Positions 1-9,015 of a DNA stretch of 64,000 nt are shown one piece after another (within the stretch, counting starts at the first letter, position 1; the number at the start of each line of letters is the position of its first letter). The position numbers were made by a program, and so were the translations under genes. The notes beneath the pieces are model-generated. The model worked only from the letters and a program-made list of their open reading frames with translations, had not been told where the DNA came from and ran no database searches. This DNA is from Geitlerinema sp. BBD 1991-9. GTDB taxonomy: Bacteria; Cyanobacteriota; Cyanobacteriia; Cyanobacteriales; Geitlerinemataceae. The stretch is taken from NCBI GenBank assembly GCA_001657325.1, contig LWRO01000023.1, positions 34,168 to 98,167 on the forward strand. The letters are read 5' to 3'.

Positions 1-2439
1 GGGATAGCAGGCTGCAAACAGATCGACCTTTTGAGCTTCTTGTAACGACCAACCTAGCGTTTCCTCAAAACAACGGTTGACCAGTTGGGGCGTTTCGTCG
101 ACATCGAGGAAGGAAATGGCGACGGGGATACGATCGAAGATCGTTTGGAGAATTTCCTTTTGCTGTTTGAGTGCGGCTTCGGTTTGTTTTCGATCGCTGA
201 TATCTTGCACGACGACCACAAAATGCGGGTCGGTTTGGAGCAGCACGTCGTACTCGACTTCTGAGGTGTCGCGCACGACGGAAACCGTGACGTTGACCCA
301 AACGATCGAAGCATCAGCCCGTAAGTAGCGTTTTTCGAGAGCGCAGGTCGTCGCTCGGCCGTCGAGGAGTTTTGTCAAGCAACACTGCGTGGTCTCGATA
401 TCCTCGGGATGCGTCATTTCCAGGCAACTTTTGCGGCTGAGTTCTTCAGCGGTGTACCCCAAGATATCGCAGAGTTTTTGATTGACGAACTGCCAGAAAC
501 CCTGTGAGTCGACTTGGGCAACGCCGACGGCCATCTGCTCGAAGAGCGTCCGAAATCGCGCTTCGCTGTGTCTGAGGGCGAGGGTGCGTTCGGCGACTTT
601 CGCTTCGAGTTCTTGGTTGAGTTGGTAGAGGGCTTCTTCCGCGTGTTTTCGATCGGTGATGTCTTGGACGATGCCGACGATTTGGGCGGGTTGACCTTCC
701 GGCGTGTTCGTCAAGACGGCCTCGCGGCTGTGAACCCAGCGCCAATCGCCGCTCGCCCCTCGGACTCGATACTCGCTGGCCAGTACCTCGTCTTCGCTCA
801 GCTCGGAAAAGCGTTGGTGCTGTCGGGTCAGGAGATGGAGGTCGCTCGGGTGGGCGACGAGGGTGAGAAATTGCGACGACATCGTCTGAATTTGGTTGGG
901 CGTGTAGCCGAGCAGTTGCTTGACTTGGCCGTTGACGTAAACGTTGCGCTTCGCCACGAGATCGTAGACGTAGATGGCGTCGGGGGTCGCATCGGCAATC
1001 TGCTGGAAGAGGCGTTGCTGTTGCTGAAGTGCGACTTCAAACTGTTTGCGTTCGGTAATGTCGATTCCGACGGTGACGGCTGCCCGGCCGCGATCGTATT
1101 TTTGAGCCACGACGAGATACTGTCGTATCGTCTCGCCGATGGGGGTGTCGATTACTCGTCCAGAGGTTTGAATGTCGTTCTGGAGGAATTGTCGGACGAA
1201 GTCGGAAAATTCGGTATCGGAGCCTTGGAAGCCAATTTGGCAGCCAACGAAGTCTTGGGGAGCCAAACCGTAAGCGGTGGCGAGGTGGCGGTTGACCCCC
1301 TGATAACATCCGTCGGCACCGATCCAAGAGACAAAACCGGGAATGGCGTCGAGGACAGCCCGCAGTCGATCGGTTGCTTGTTGTAGGTCTTTTTGGGCGT
1401 CTTGACGCTTGCGAATTTCAGCCCGCAGGATTTCGTTGGTGCTGCGAAGCTGGGCAGTGCGGGCTTCGACGCGGCGCTCGAGTTCGGCGGCGAGGTTTTT
1501 GATCGCTTCTTCAGCTCGCTTGCGGGCTGTGATGTCTCGAGCCACCCATAACACCGATCGATCGACGCTCCGATCGGTGTTGCGAGCGACCCAAACAACG
1601 GAGGTTTGAGCGATGGGAGAGATGCGGGCTTCAAACCAATTTTCAAAGTCGTCTTGTAACAGGCAGTATTCAAAGCGTACGGTTTCGCGGCTTTGGATGG
1701 CACGTCGGACTTGTTGGAGGAAATCTCCGGCATAACTGTCTTCAAAGAAACAAGCGATCGTTCGATCGATCCAACCGCTGACTTCGGGATCGACGGGATC
1801 GGGACTGGGAAGACCGACTTCGAGGTTGTCACCGTCGAGTTGGATTTCCAGAACGATATCTTGCATGGCGGCGAGAATCGTTCGCAGTTGGGAATAGCTG
1901 GTAAAGAGTTTTTCTTGTAAGAGTTCCTGTTCGGCTGTTTCGCGTTCGAGGCGTTCGTGCAGTTCACTCAGGGGTCGCTCGAAGGTTTCCGCTTCCCGGA
2001 GTAAGGCAGTCCGAGACACGATGCCGGTCAAACAACCGTCGTCGTCGAGGACGGGAACGGCATCGAGGGCAAATTCTTCAAACCAACTGACGAGGGTCGA
2101 CCAGCTCGGAAGTTCGGACGCTCGAGCGCAGGGAACGTCGCGGTTAATGAGGTCGACCACCGATTGAGATCGATCGAAGTCGGACTCTCTGGCAACCTGC
2201 AACAGTTCGTTGGAACCGAACACTCCCAGAAAGGAGGACGTCGGGGGGCGGTCGTGGGAAGTCTGACGATTTTCCACGCTCCGTTCCCGATTCTCTTCCT
2301 CCGCAGAGTCGTTCGCGACGACGAATAGAGTGGATAGACGGTGGTGTGATAGTTGCTCGATCGCCTCGGAAACTGGGGTTTCGGGCGCAAGCGTTAGGGG
2401 ATGGAGATCGATAGCTTGGTGGATCGCACGATCGAACAT
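1..2439 (-). CDS. CBS/multi-PAS sensor protein, N-terminal part (runs off the left edge)
   Basis: An open minus-strand frame of 813 codons begins at an ATG whose complement ends at 2439 and is still open at base 1. An in-frame TGA lies just upstream, so this is the first possible start. Residues ~13-150 look like a CBS pair (HPLTLAPETPVSEAIEQL, then AVPVLDDDGCLTGIVSR) split by a Ser/Glu-rich insert. Four PAS-type units follow at ~185-305, 360-465, 470-600 and 630-755, with the PAC endings DITARKRAEE, DITERKQFE, DITDRKHAEE and DISDRKQTE. A fifth begins near 765. Glu/Arg/Gln-rich helices at ~300-355 and ~600-630 join them. There is no transmembrane segment, so it is probably a cytosolic signal sensor. 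The output domain (histidine kinase or GGDEF/EAL) lies outside the window and cannot be named. It is divergent from the PatA-like gene. Confidence 0.88.
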   Translation of the reverse strand, partial: MFDRAIHQAIDLHPLTLAPETPVSEAIEQLSHHRLSTLFVVANDSAEEENRERSVENRQTSHDRPPTSSFLGVFGSNELLQVARESDFDRSQSVVDLINRDVPCARASELPSWSTLVSWFEEFALDAVPVLDDDGCLTGIVSRTALLREAETFERPLSELHERLERETAEQELLQEKLFTSYSQLRTILAAMQDIVLEIQLDGDNLEVGLPSPDPVDPEVSGWIDRTIACFFEDSYAGDFLQQVRRAIQSRETVRFEYCLLQDDFENWFEARISPIAQTSVVWVARNTDRSVDRSVLWVARDITARKRAEEAIKNLAAELERRVEARTAQLRSTNEILRAEIRKRQDAQKDLQQATDRLRAVLDAIPGFVSWIGADGCYQGVNRHLATAYGLAPQDFVGCQIGFQGSDTEFSDFVRQFLQNDIQTSGRVIDTPIGETIRQYLVVAQKYDRGRAAVTVGIDITERKQFEVALQQQQRLFQQIADATPDAIYVYDLVAKRNVYVNGQVKQLLGYTPNQIQTMSSQFLTLVAHPSDLHLLTRQHQRFSELSEDEVLASEYRVRGASGDWRWVHSREAVLTNTPEGQPAQIVGIVQDITDRKHAEEALYQLNQELEAKVAERTLALRHSEARFRTLFEQMAVGVAQVDSQGFWQFVNQKLCDILGYTAEELSRKSCLEMTHPEDIETTQCCLTKLLDGRATTCALEKRYLRADASIVWVNVTVSVVRDTSEVEYDVLLQTDPHFVVVVQDISDRKQTEAALKQQKEILQTIFDRIPVAISFLDVDETPQLVNRCFEETLGWSLQEAQKVDLFAACYP

Positions 2440-2757
2440 AGCGGTTCAGGGCGCAAAGCCTTCAGGAGCGTTGCAATTGGCGGGTCTCTACGTGTTTACA
2501 CGGATAGCAAAAACATGAATTTCACGGAAAAAAAAATCTGTGAATTCGACAATTTTCAATTCTTTTTTTAGCACCTACACTGATAAATATACGAGAAGGT
2601 TTCAAGGAGACTCGACTAACTTAACACAGTTTTTCATGAAGTGAGATTTTTGTTAAAGAAAGTTGATTTCTTGAAGTCCTAGCTTTGGAGTTTCGTCAAT
2701 TGTAGCCTTTTTCTTGAGAATTTGGGCTGGATTTTTCAAGCGGGTTGAGGTGTGGTG
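2440..2757. other. Divergent intergenic region between the PAS sensor and PatA-like gene
   Basis: This 318-bp, AT-rich spacer lies between two divergent genes and must hold both promoters. I see no convincing -35/-10 pair. The only clear element is a GAGG ribosome binding site at 2747-2750, seven bases before the ATG at 2758. Confidence 0.5.
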
Positions 2758-3906
2758 ATGTCTGACATACAAGGGGCAACAAATCATCGTTTATTTGAAT
2801 TGCTTGCTAAGATTTATCAACATCGAAAAACGGGAAAGCTTTCGCTTTCTGGGGAAGACCGTCACTTCTATTTGTATTTTGAGAGTGGTCGCCTCGCTTA
2901 TGCGATCGATCCCTTACACCGTCGACGACGTTGGTATCGTGCCATCGATCGTTACTGCCGGGAACATCGCGATGCCTTGATTCCAGCCCACGAGAGCGAA
3001 CTGTGGGAATACGAATGTTTACAGCACGGCATTTTTGAGGGAACTTTAACAGTTGCTCAAGTTCGAGACGTTCTGTACGCAAGCGCTCGTGAAGTCTTCT
3101 TTTCCCTTCAAAACGGAATGGAGCTGAGCTATCGTTGGCAGGATGTGGAAGTTCGCCAAGCAATGTTCTCGCTGCCGCTGTCGCTCTCGGCGTTAGAACT
3201 CAAACAACTATGGCACGAAACGCGACACCTCAACCAACAGTGGCAAGCGTTGGGGCTGAACTTGGGACTCGTTCACCGCGCCCCAAGACTCGCTCGATCG
3301 ATCGATGCGAATACGACAGCCTTCTCAAATTGGATGGGTGCGTTGAACGGACAGTATACCTTCTGGGACTTAGTCGTGCGGATGGAGTCGTCACCATCGG
3401 CGGTTACGCGCTTGCTGCATCACTTTCACCGTCAATCTGTCGTGCAGTTCCTCGAGGTGGGCGACAGGGTCTTTCCACGGAAAGCCTCGCACGCGCTTCC
3501 CACCATTGCGTGTTTAGACGATAGCAAGCCCTTGTGCGATCGTCTCGGTCACATCGTCATGCAAGAAGGCTATCGCTTTGAAGGCTTCCAAGACCCCATT
3601 CGGGCGATTCCCCAACTCATCGAGCAACAACCCAATTTGTTATTTTTGGATTTGGTCATGCCCATCGCGAACGGCTACGAAGTCTGCACTCAATTACGCC
3701 GCGTGTCCGCCCTACAATCGATGCCAATCGTCATTTTGACGAGCAACAACGGTATTTTCGATCGACTGCGCGCTCGGATGGTCGGTGCCTCTGATTTTCT
3801 CGCTAAACCCATCTCGTCCTCTGGGGTGCTTTCAAAAGTCTGGAAGTATCTCTCGGAACGCGAAACGGTCTCAGACATGGCATCTCCCCAATTCAGCTTT
3901 GCTTGA
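2758..3906 (+). CDS. PatA-type response regulator (DUF4388/PATAN plus receiver domain)
   Basis: A 382-residue protein. The N-terminal ~240 residues match the PATAN/DUF4388 architecture of cyanobacterial PatA-like regulators: a start of the type LFELLAKIYQHRKTGKL, then FYLYFESGRLAYA. A receiver domain occupies the last ~120 residues, with the phospho-acceptor Asp in LLFLDLVMP, the conserved Thr in VILTS and the Lys in AKPIS. There is no DNA-binding domain, so output is probably by protein contact. Family members act in phototaxis, pilus and heterocyst patterning pathways; which one applies here is unknown. ATG 2758 is preferred over GTG 2752 because GAGG sits seven bases before it. The EAL gene follows 142 bp later in the same direction. 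Confidence 0.88.
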   Translation: MSDIQGATNHRLFELLAKIYQHRKTGKLSLSGEDRHFYLYFESGRLAYAIDPLHRRRRWYRAIDRYCREHRDALIPAHESELWEYECLQHGIFEGTLTVAQVRDVLYASAREVFFSLQNGMELSYRWQDVEVRQAMFSLPLSLSALELKQLWHETRHLNQQWQALGLNLGLVHRAPRLARSIDANTTAFSNWMGALNGQYTFWDLVVRMESSPSAVTRLLHHFHRQSVVQFLEVGDRVFPRKASHALPTIACLDDSKPLCDRLGHIVMQEGYRFEGFQDPIRAIPQLIEQQPNLLFLDLVMPIANGYEVCTQLRRVSALQSMPIVILTSNNGIFDRLRARMVGASDFLAKPISSSGVLSKVWKYLSERETVSDMASPQFSFA

Positions 3907-4048
3907 ATTTCACGACTGTTTCCCAATCTTTTAACGATGAAACTCCGCTGAAGCGATCGCGAAGGTCTGGCATCAGAACGACGTGGGTTCGGCGGGCAGA
4001 GATCGGTCAACTGAAAGGGATTGCCCCCCGACGGAGAGGGAAAAATCT

Positions 4049-5128
4049 ATGCATACTCCAGCAATCTTAAAACTCATCATCCTACCCGATAGCGTGTTAA
4101 CCCGCAGTCTGCTCGTCCAACACGACTTTCGACCCGTTCCGATCGCACCCCAGTTTCTCTACCACAATCTCGATTTCCAGACCCCCTCTGACATCGCACC
4201 TAAAATCGATGCCATCCCGTTGACGAGTCAAGAAGCTTCACAATACATCGTCACCGATCGATCGTTTCACGCCAGCAACCTACTGTTTGAATTTCTTAAC
4301 GCTCAACCGCTCAGTATGTTTCGAGCAGACAATCCTTACCATTGGTTTCCCTCCCTACTCGAGCGAGAATCTCTGTTCTTCGACTATCAACCGATTGTCG
4401 ATCTCGAGCTGGGTGACATTGTCGGACACGAATGTTTGGCTCGTGCCGTCTTGGGGACGGGAAGCACCCTCACGGGTCGGCAACTCCTCGACGCTGCCGC
4501 GATGACTGGCTCGATCCCTCAGTTCGACGCTCTCGCGAGGCGACTTTGCCTGCAGGCGATTACTGACTTTCCGCGCTACCAAACGTTTTTTATTAACGTT
4601 TCTCCAATCTCGCTGCTCCATCAACCGCAGTTTCTCTCCGATACGTACTCCCTCGCGCAAGAGTTGAAGTTACCCGTTCCGAATATTTTCTTCGAGTTTT
4701 CTGAATCCGAGCTATCCCGCCAACCGGAACAGGTCAAAAATGCGATCGCTCAGTTGCGGGAATGGGGATTTGGCATTTCCTTAGACGATTTCCGCTGCGA
4801 GATCGACAGCGATCGTGACGATCTCGATCCTCGCAACCAGCGTTTGCGCGAGATCTACCCCAACGCCATCAAACTCAACAGCCAGCAAATCCAAAAATGT
4901 TATCTCGATCGAGGTAAGCGAAATCATGTCCTCCGTATTCTCGATGCGGCTGACCGACTGGGCGTTGCCGTTATTGCCAAGGGTCTGGAATCGTCGCGTG
5001 ACATCGAGTTTTGCCGCCAGCTCGGGATGTGTTTCGGACAGGGGTTTGCCCTCGGACGGCCTCAACAAGAGCTTCAACAGGATCGGTACGGGTTGAAGGA
5101 TCGATGCTATGACGTTGTAAACGATTAA
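4049..5128 (+). CDS. Degenerate EAL-domain protein (probably catalytically inactive)
   Basis: A 359-residue protein. The ATG at 4049 follows GGAGAGGG (4033-4040) at eight bases and is preferred over upstream in-frame starts. The first ~110 residues match nothing I recognise. The rest is an EAL fold: FDYQPIVDLELGDIVGHECLAR (EAL changed to ECL), FFINVSPISL (Asn kept), FFEFSESEL (Glu kept), ISLDDF (Asp pair kept), AIKLNS (KID changed to KLN), VIAKGLES (AEGVE changed to AKGLE, losing the metal/catalytic Glu) and GQGFALGRP. Active c-di-GMP phosphodiesterases need that Glu, so it is probably a c-di-GMP receptor or a protein-interaction module. It probably forms an operon with the PatA-like regulator upstream. 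Confidence 0.82.
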   Translation: MHTPAILKLIILPDSVLTRSLLVQHDFRPVPIAPQFLYHNLDFQTPSDIAPKIDAIPLTSQEASQYIVTDRSFHASNLLFEFLNAQPLSMFRADNPYHWFPSLLERESLFFDYQPIVDLELGDIVGHECLARAVLGTGSTLTGRQLLDAAAMTGSIPQFDALARRLCLQAITDFPRYQTFFINVSPISLLHQPQFLSDTYSLAQELKLPVPNIFFEFSESELSRQPEQVKNAIAQLREWGFGISLDDFRCEIDSDRDDLDPRNQRLREIYPNAIKLNSQQIQKCYLDRGKRNHVLRILDAADRLGVAVIAKGLESSRDIEFCRQLGMCFGQGFALGRPQQELQQDRYGLKDRCYDVVND

Positions 5129-5610
5129 GAGAAAATTCTGGCATTTTGTCACCCAGATTGCAATTGAGTCTAAAAATCCTCGCTACCCTGTAAAGAACGC
5201 TACGGTCACCCGGCAGGGATGGGATGGTGCGTCTTTTCTCTCGAGCTGGCTTCTCAACCTCTGACACGGCGTGGCTGGGCGACAGACGCACGCTCCCCAA
5301 AACTCCCGTTGAAAGGGGATGGAAACGAGGAGCGTTTCCGGAACAGGGCCCCATCCTTAACTTAAAAAAGATGTTACAATTGTTAACACACGGTGAGTTG
5401 TCCTTACATATTTGGTGCAATAAACGTGCCAAAGGTGCGGCCGGTTGACAGCGAGCTTCTTCCCCAACCTCGTCCGATCTGATAGAGCAATTTCCACCCT
5501 GGAACGCTCCTGTCAGTGTGGAGAGTTAACCCGATTATCTGAGAAGCCTCCGTCGTTATCGATCGCGCCTGTTTAGAGTCCGTCGTAATTCACCTCTTGA
5601 AACCTGCGTT
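5129..5610. other. Long leader/intergenic region upstream of the group 2 sigma gene
   Basis: This 482-bp spacer has no credible gene. At about 5290-5335 a nested fold is possible: CGCTCC pairs with GGAGCG and TCCCC with GGGGA inside it. A TTGACA lies at 5445-5450, but no -10 box sits at normal spacing. It could hold a regulated promoter or a structured 5' leader for the sigma gene. Confidence 0.35.
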
Positions 5611-6567
5611 ATGAAGACTGCTCAGACCTCTACAGATTTAGTCCGCACCTACCTGCGCGAAATCGGTCGGGTCCCCCTGCTGACCCACGAAGAGGAAATT
5701 CTTTACGGCAAGCAGGTTCAGCGATTGACGGCGTTGCAGGCGAAGCGCTCGGAACTCGTCGCTCGGCTCGATCGAGAGCCGACGTTACAAGAGTGGGCCG
5801 ATGCGACCGAATTGTCGGCAGCTCAGTTGAAAGCGGCCGTTAACCTCGGTGAAACAGCCAAGCGCAAAATGGTGGAAGCCAACCTGCGACTTGTTGTATC
5901 GGTGGCGAAAAAGTACATCAAGCGCAATGTCGATTTGCTGGATTTAATTCAGGAAGGCACCATTGGGATGCAGCGGGGGGTCGAAAAGTTCGACCCGACG
6001 AAAGGCTATCGTTTCTCCACTTACGCCTACTGGTGGATTCGACAAGCCATCACCCGCGCCATTGCGGAAAAAGGGCGCACGATTCGATTACCCATTCACA
6101 TTACCGAAAAGCTCAACAAAATTAAAAAAGTTCAACGCCAATTAACCCAAACCCTGGGACGAGCGGCCACCATCGCTGAAATTGCGCGGGAAATGAAGCT
6201 CACGCCGAAACAAATTCGGGAATATCTCGAACGGGCTCGTCAACCCCTGTCTCTCGACTTGCGAGTGGGTGACAACCAAGACACCGAACTGGCAGACTTG
6301 TTACAAGATGACGGTCCCTCGCCGGAAGATTTTGCGGTTCAGTCTTCTCTACGCAGCGATCTCGAGGTGTTGATGGCGGATTTGACGCCGCAGCAACGGG
6401 AAGTGTTGTCTTTGCGCTTCGGCTTGCGAGACGGTAAAGCGATGACGCTGGCGAAAATCGGCGATCGACTGAATATCAGCCGAGAGCGGGTTCGTCAAAT
6501 CGAGCGGGAATCTTTGACCAAACTCCGCAAGCGGAAAGCTGATATGGGCGAGTATTTGGCGAGCTAG
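5611..6567 (+). CDS. Group 2 RNA polymerase sigma-70 factor
   Basis: A 318-residue primary-like sigma factor. Region 1.2 starts at [18 protein letters not shown]. Region 2 is intact, with [35 protein letters not shown] and [18 protein letters not shown]. Region 3 includes [16 protein letters not shown]. The region 4 helix-turn-helix ends in [19 protein letters not shown]. It lacks the longer, acidic N-terminus of SigA, which is encoded at 40171-41445, so it is a non-essential-type group 2 factor of the cyanobacterial SigB/SigD kind used in stress or light responses. The exact subgroup cannot be decided by eye. It has a long leader and no strong ribosome binding site. It converges on the ArnT-like gene. 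Confidence 0.93.
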   Translation: MKTAQTSTDLVRTYLREIGRVPLLTHEEEILYGKQVQRLTALQAKRSELVARLDREPTLQEWADATELSAAQLKAAVNLGETAKRKMVEANLRLVVSVAKKYIKRNVDLLDLIQEGTIGMQRGVEKFDPTKGYRFSTYAYWWIRQAITRAIAEKGRTIRLPIHITEKLNKIKKVQRQLTQTLGRAATIAEIAREMKLTPKQIREYLERARQPLSLDLRVGDNQDTELADLLQDDGPSPEDFAVQSSLRSDLEVLMADLTPQQREVLSLRFGLRDGKAMTLAKIGDRLNISRERVRQIERESLTKLRKRKADMGEYLAS

Positions 6568-6647
6568 TTTTTAAGGAGAGGTAGAGATGGGGAAAGTCGC
6601 GGGTCGATCTCGATCCGCTCGTCCCATCACCCCATCATCGGGTTCTC

Positions 6648-8714
6648 TCATGACTTCACGTCAATCTCTCCAATTTCGACGGACGATCCGATGGGTCGTC
6701 CGTTTTGAATTAAGGTGAGGTCGATCGAATATCGTCCGGGGGGGGTATCGGGGATTTTCAAGACACGCACGTCCCGTAAAACGGCTTCAGGTTCGATCGT
6801 TTGGGGAAACCAACAACTACCGAACAGGGGTTTCACCTCTTTGAGATCTCCCAAGGCGATTTGGACGGTTAAATCCGGTGAGGGTCGATCGAGAAACTGC
6901 CAAAACGCTGTAATTTCCAGGGACTGACCCGCTTCGATCGATGGGGGTAATGCTGTGGTTCCCCGTAAAACAACACCGTCGCTCGCCGGACGAGACAGCT
7001 CGATCGCTTGCTGTCGGTCTGTTTCAGTGGGAACCGGGCCGGGATAAATCCAAGCATACTCGCGGTTTTGGAGGGTCACGGTGTGTAACGGCGTTTGCGC
7101 TTGGAAATACGCCACCATTTCGGGCGTGGGGAATTGTCGTTGAACTTGGTTGGCGTACAGGACGACTCGATGCGCCCGCGTCCACTCGGGCGGTGTATCC
7201 GGGTCAGGCGATCGATCGATCTTCAGCACTTCCCCGCGAAAATACGCCTGAAACACCGCGCGATACCAACTGGCCACTCGCATCTTTTCGGCTTGAGGCT
7301 CTTGGTTCGTCCATTTTGCGGCCCGTTCTAACCCTTCCCCCTGGCCGATGCTAAACACGTTTTCTGCTGCGAAGACGCGATCGAATATCGGGTTGTAGTA
7401 GGTGACGTACTCGGGCGCGTAAGGGACAAGACTGGCGAATTGAACGGTGAGAAGTCCAGTAATCAGGAATTGAGGACGTTTGAAGCCCTTGAAAGACTGG
7501 GCGATCGAAATCCATCCCACCGCCGACAGGATGGCTAACTCGGGATAAATGGGAAGGGGATATCGATCGAGCTTGTTGGAAAACATCGAAAAAACGGTCA
7601 GCACCGACACGGACAGCACCAGTAAAATCGCCAAATCGGGAGTGTAGGGGGTCTGTCGCCGCCATTTGGGAACGGCTAATTGCACCACACTCGCCACGAG
7701 GCCGATCTGGAACAGTGGCGACAGGCGATACAGCATCACGAGCGGATAGAACAACCCCCCCACTTCATCTGTGACTTGTCCTAAAAAGAAGAAATGACCT
7801 CGGGCCGACTCGTCGACTAAATCCTCGTACAGTCGCGTGAGGGTATCCCACGGTTCGACCCACAACATCGGCCACAGCAGCACCACCGTCGCGCCCCCCA
7901 CTGCAATCCACAGGGTCAGTTCGATCGTCCACTGGAGTCGTCCCCGTGGTGGAAATCGATTTTTCCACCACCCCAACTCGATTCCAACCGCAACGATCGA
8001 CAAACCGGGAAGGATGAAGAGAATCGTAATTTTTCCAGCGACGGCGAATCCTAAAGCAACGCCAGAGGCGAGGAGCCAAAAGAGTTTGGTCGTCGGGGTT
8101 GGAAGACCGAGGGGAAACGTGTTTGGAGAAGAGCGCAGGTACAGCAACAACCACAGTAGGCTCAAGGCTGCAAAATCAACCATCAGGGCGTCAGTGGTCA
8201 AAAAACGCTGGTAGCCCAGAAAAAAAGGCTCGAACAGCAGTAAACCGACCGCCAGCAGCGCGATCGATCGATCGAACAGTCGCCGCATCAATCCATACGT
8301 CCCCGCCATCATGGCACCCGTGACGAGAGCTTGTAGCAACCGAGGCAGCACGAACCAACTGATGCTGTAGGATTCATAACGCAGACATTTCTCAAAATTG
8401 GCAAACGGCTCCGCCAATTGAAACCAACCGGGAAATGCCTGTTGTAGCGTGCAGTTGATTGCCATCGCCCATCCCGTCAGCCACATATTCGTTACACCGG
8501 GATGGTGGCGCTCGTAGGTACTGTCGAGATCGGCTGCAAGGAGTTCCCGCATAAACGTCGCCCCTCGTCGCAACCACGACACCTCGTCCACGTTCAGAGG
8601 TACCGTTATCGCCCACACGCGCAAGACAACTGCAGCGAGAAAGATTACCAAATAAATATAAAACTGTGGGCGAGGACAGATGCTTGAAATGCGATCTCGA
8701 ATCTCGGGAAGCAT
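6648..8714 (-). CDS. ArnT/PMT-family membrane glycosyltransferase
   Basis: A 688-residue polytopic protein. The first ~480 residues hold about a dozen hydrophobic segments. An acidic motif after the first segment (VPLNVDEVSWLRRG) fits the GT-C catalytic Asp/Glu of ArnT, PMT and GT39 enzymes, which use polyprenyl-phosphate sugars on the outer face of the cytoplasmic membrane. The C-terminal ~200 residues are soluble and beta-rich. The substrate is unknown. It is convergent with the sigma gene and divergent from the five-gene membrane cluster at 9016-17251, so a shared role in cell-surface glycosylation is plausible but inferred. Confidence 0.83.
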   Translation of the reverse strand: MLPEIRDRISSICPRPQFYIYLVIFLAAVVLRVWAITVPLNVDEVSWLRRGATFMRELLAADLDSTYERHHPGVTNMWLTGWAMAINCTLQQAFPGWFQLAEPFANFEKCLRYESYSISWFVLPRLLQALVTGAMMAGTYGLMRRLFDRSIALLAVGLLLFEPFFLGYQRFLTTDALMVDFAALSLLWLLLYLRSSPNTFPLGLPTPTTKLFWLLASGVALGFAVAGKITILFILPGLSIVAVGIELGWWKNRFPPRGRLQWTIELTLWIAVGGATVVLLWPMLWVEPWDTLTRLYEDLVDESARGHFFFLGQVTDEVGGLFYPLVMLYRLSPLFQIGLVASVVQLAVPKWRRQTPYTPDLAILLVLSVSVLTVFSMFSNKLDRYPLPIYPELAILSAVGWISIAQSFKGFKRPQFLITGLLTVQFASLVPYAPEYVTYYNPIFDRVFAAENVFSIGQGEGLERAAKWTNQEPQAEKMRVASWYRAVFQAYFRGEVLKIDRSPDPDTPPEWTRAHRVVLYANQVQRQFPTPEMVAYFQAQTPLHTVTLQNREYAWIYPGPVPTETDRQQAIELSRPASDGVVLRGTTALPPSIEAGQSLEITAFWQFLDRPSPDLTVQIALGDLKEVKPLFGSCWFPQTIEPEAVLRDVRVLKIPDTPPGRYSIDLTLIQNGRPIGSSVEIGEIDVKS

Positions 8715-9015
8715 CGATAAGCCTTGTTAATTGACGGTTTACGGTTTAGAATTTACGATTCTTGAGTTTGGGAGACGTTCACTTCTCGATGTGAAATAAG
8801 GCTTGACAAACTGGAAACTTTGCTATTCGATATCTAGGAGTTTTCAGTCTGTAGAAAGCCGAATTGGGTCGTGACATCCCCAAAAGTTAACTCTACGTAG
8901 CGCGGCCATCCTGCCTGACACTGCGTTTTCTACTCAAATAGCGGTGCTATATCCTAAAACTTTCGATTTTACTTGCACGTTAAAAGATTAGAGCAAATCA
9001 GTTTTCTATCCTATC
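8715..9015. other. Divergent intergenic region with heptad-type repeat
   Basis: A 301-bp spacer between the divergent ArnT-like gene and the membrane-protein cluster. At 8730-8760 it has the repeat type TTGACGGTTTACGG, also seen near 22.1, 37.5 and 38.3 kb. The rest is AT-rich and must hold two promoters; none can be assigned with confidence. Confidence 0.4.

Noticed and set aside
514..1386. 290-codon plus-strand frame inside the PAS sensor region
   Set aside because: It is the antisense of a continuous minus-strand frame with clear PAS/PAC motifs; its own translation has no family character.
5300..5335. GTTGAAAGGGGATGGAAAC resembling the end of a cyanobacterial CRISPR repeat
   Set aside because: It occurs once only, with no regular spacing or second copy; it fits better as part of a hairpin.
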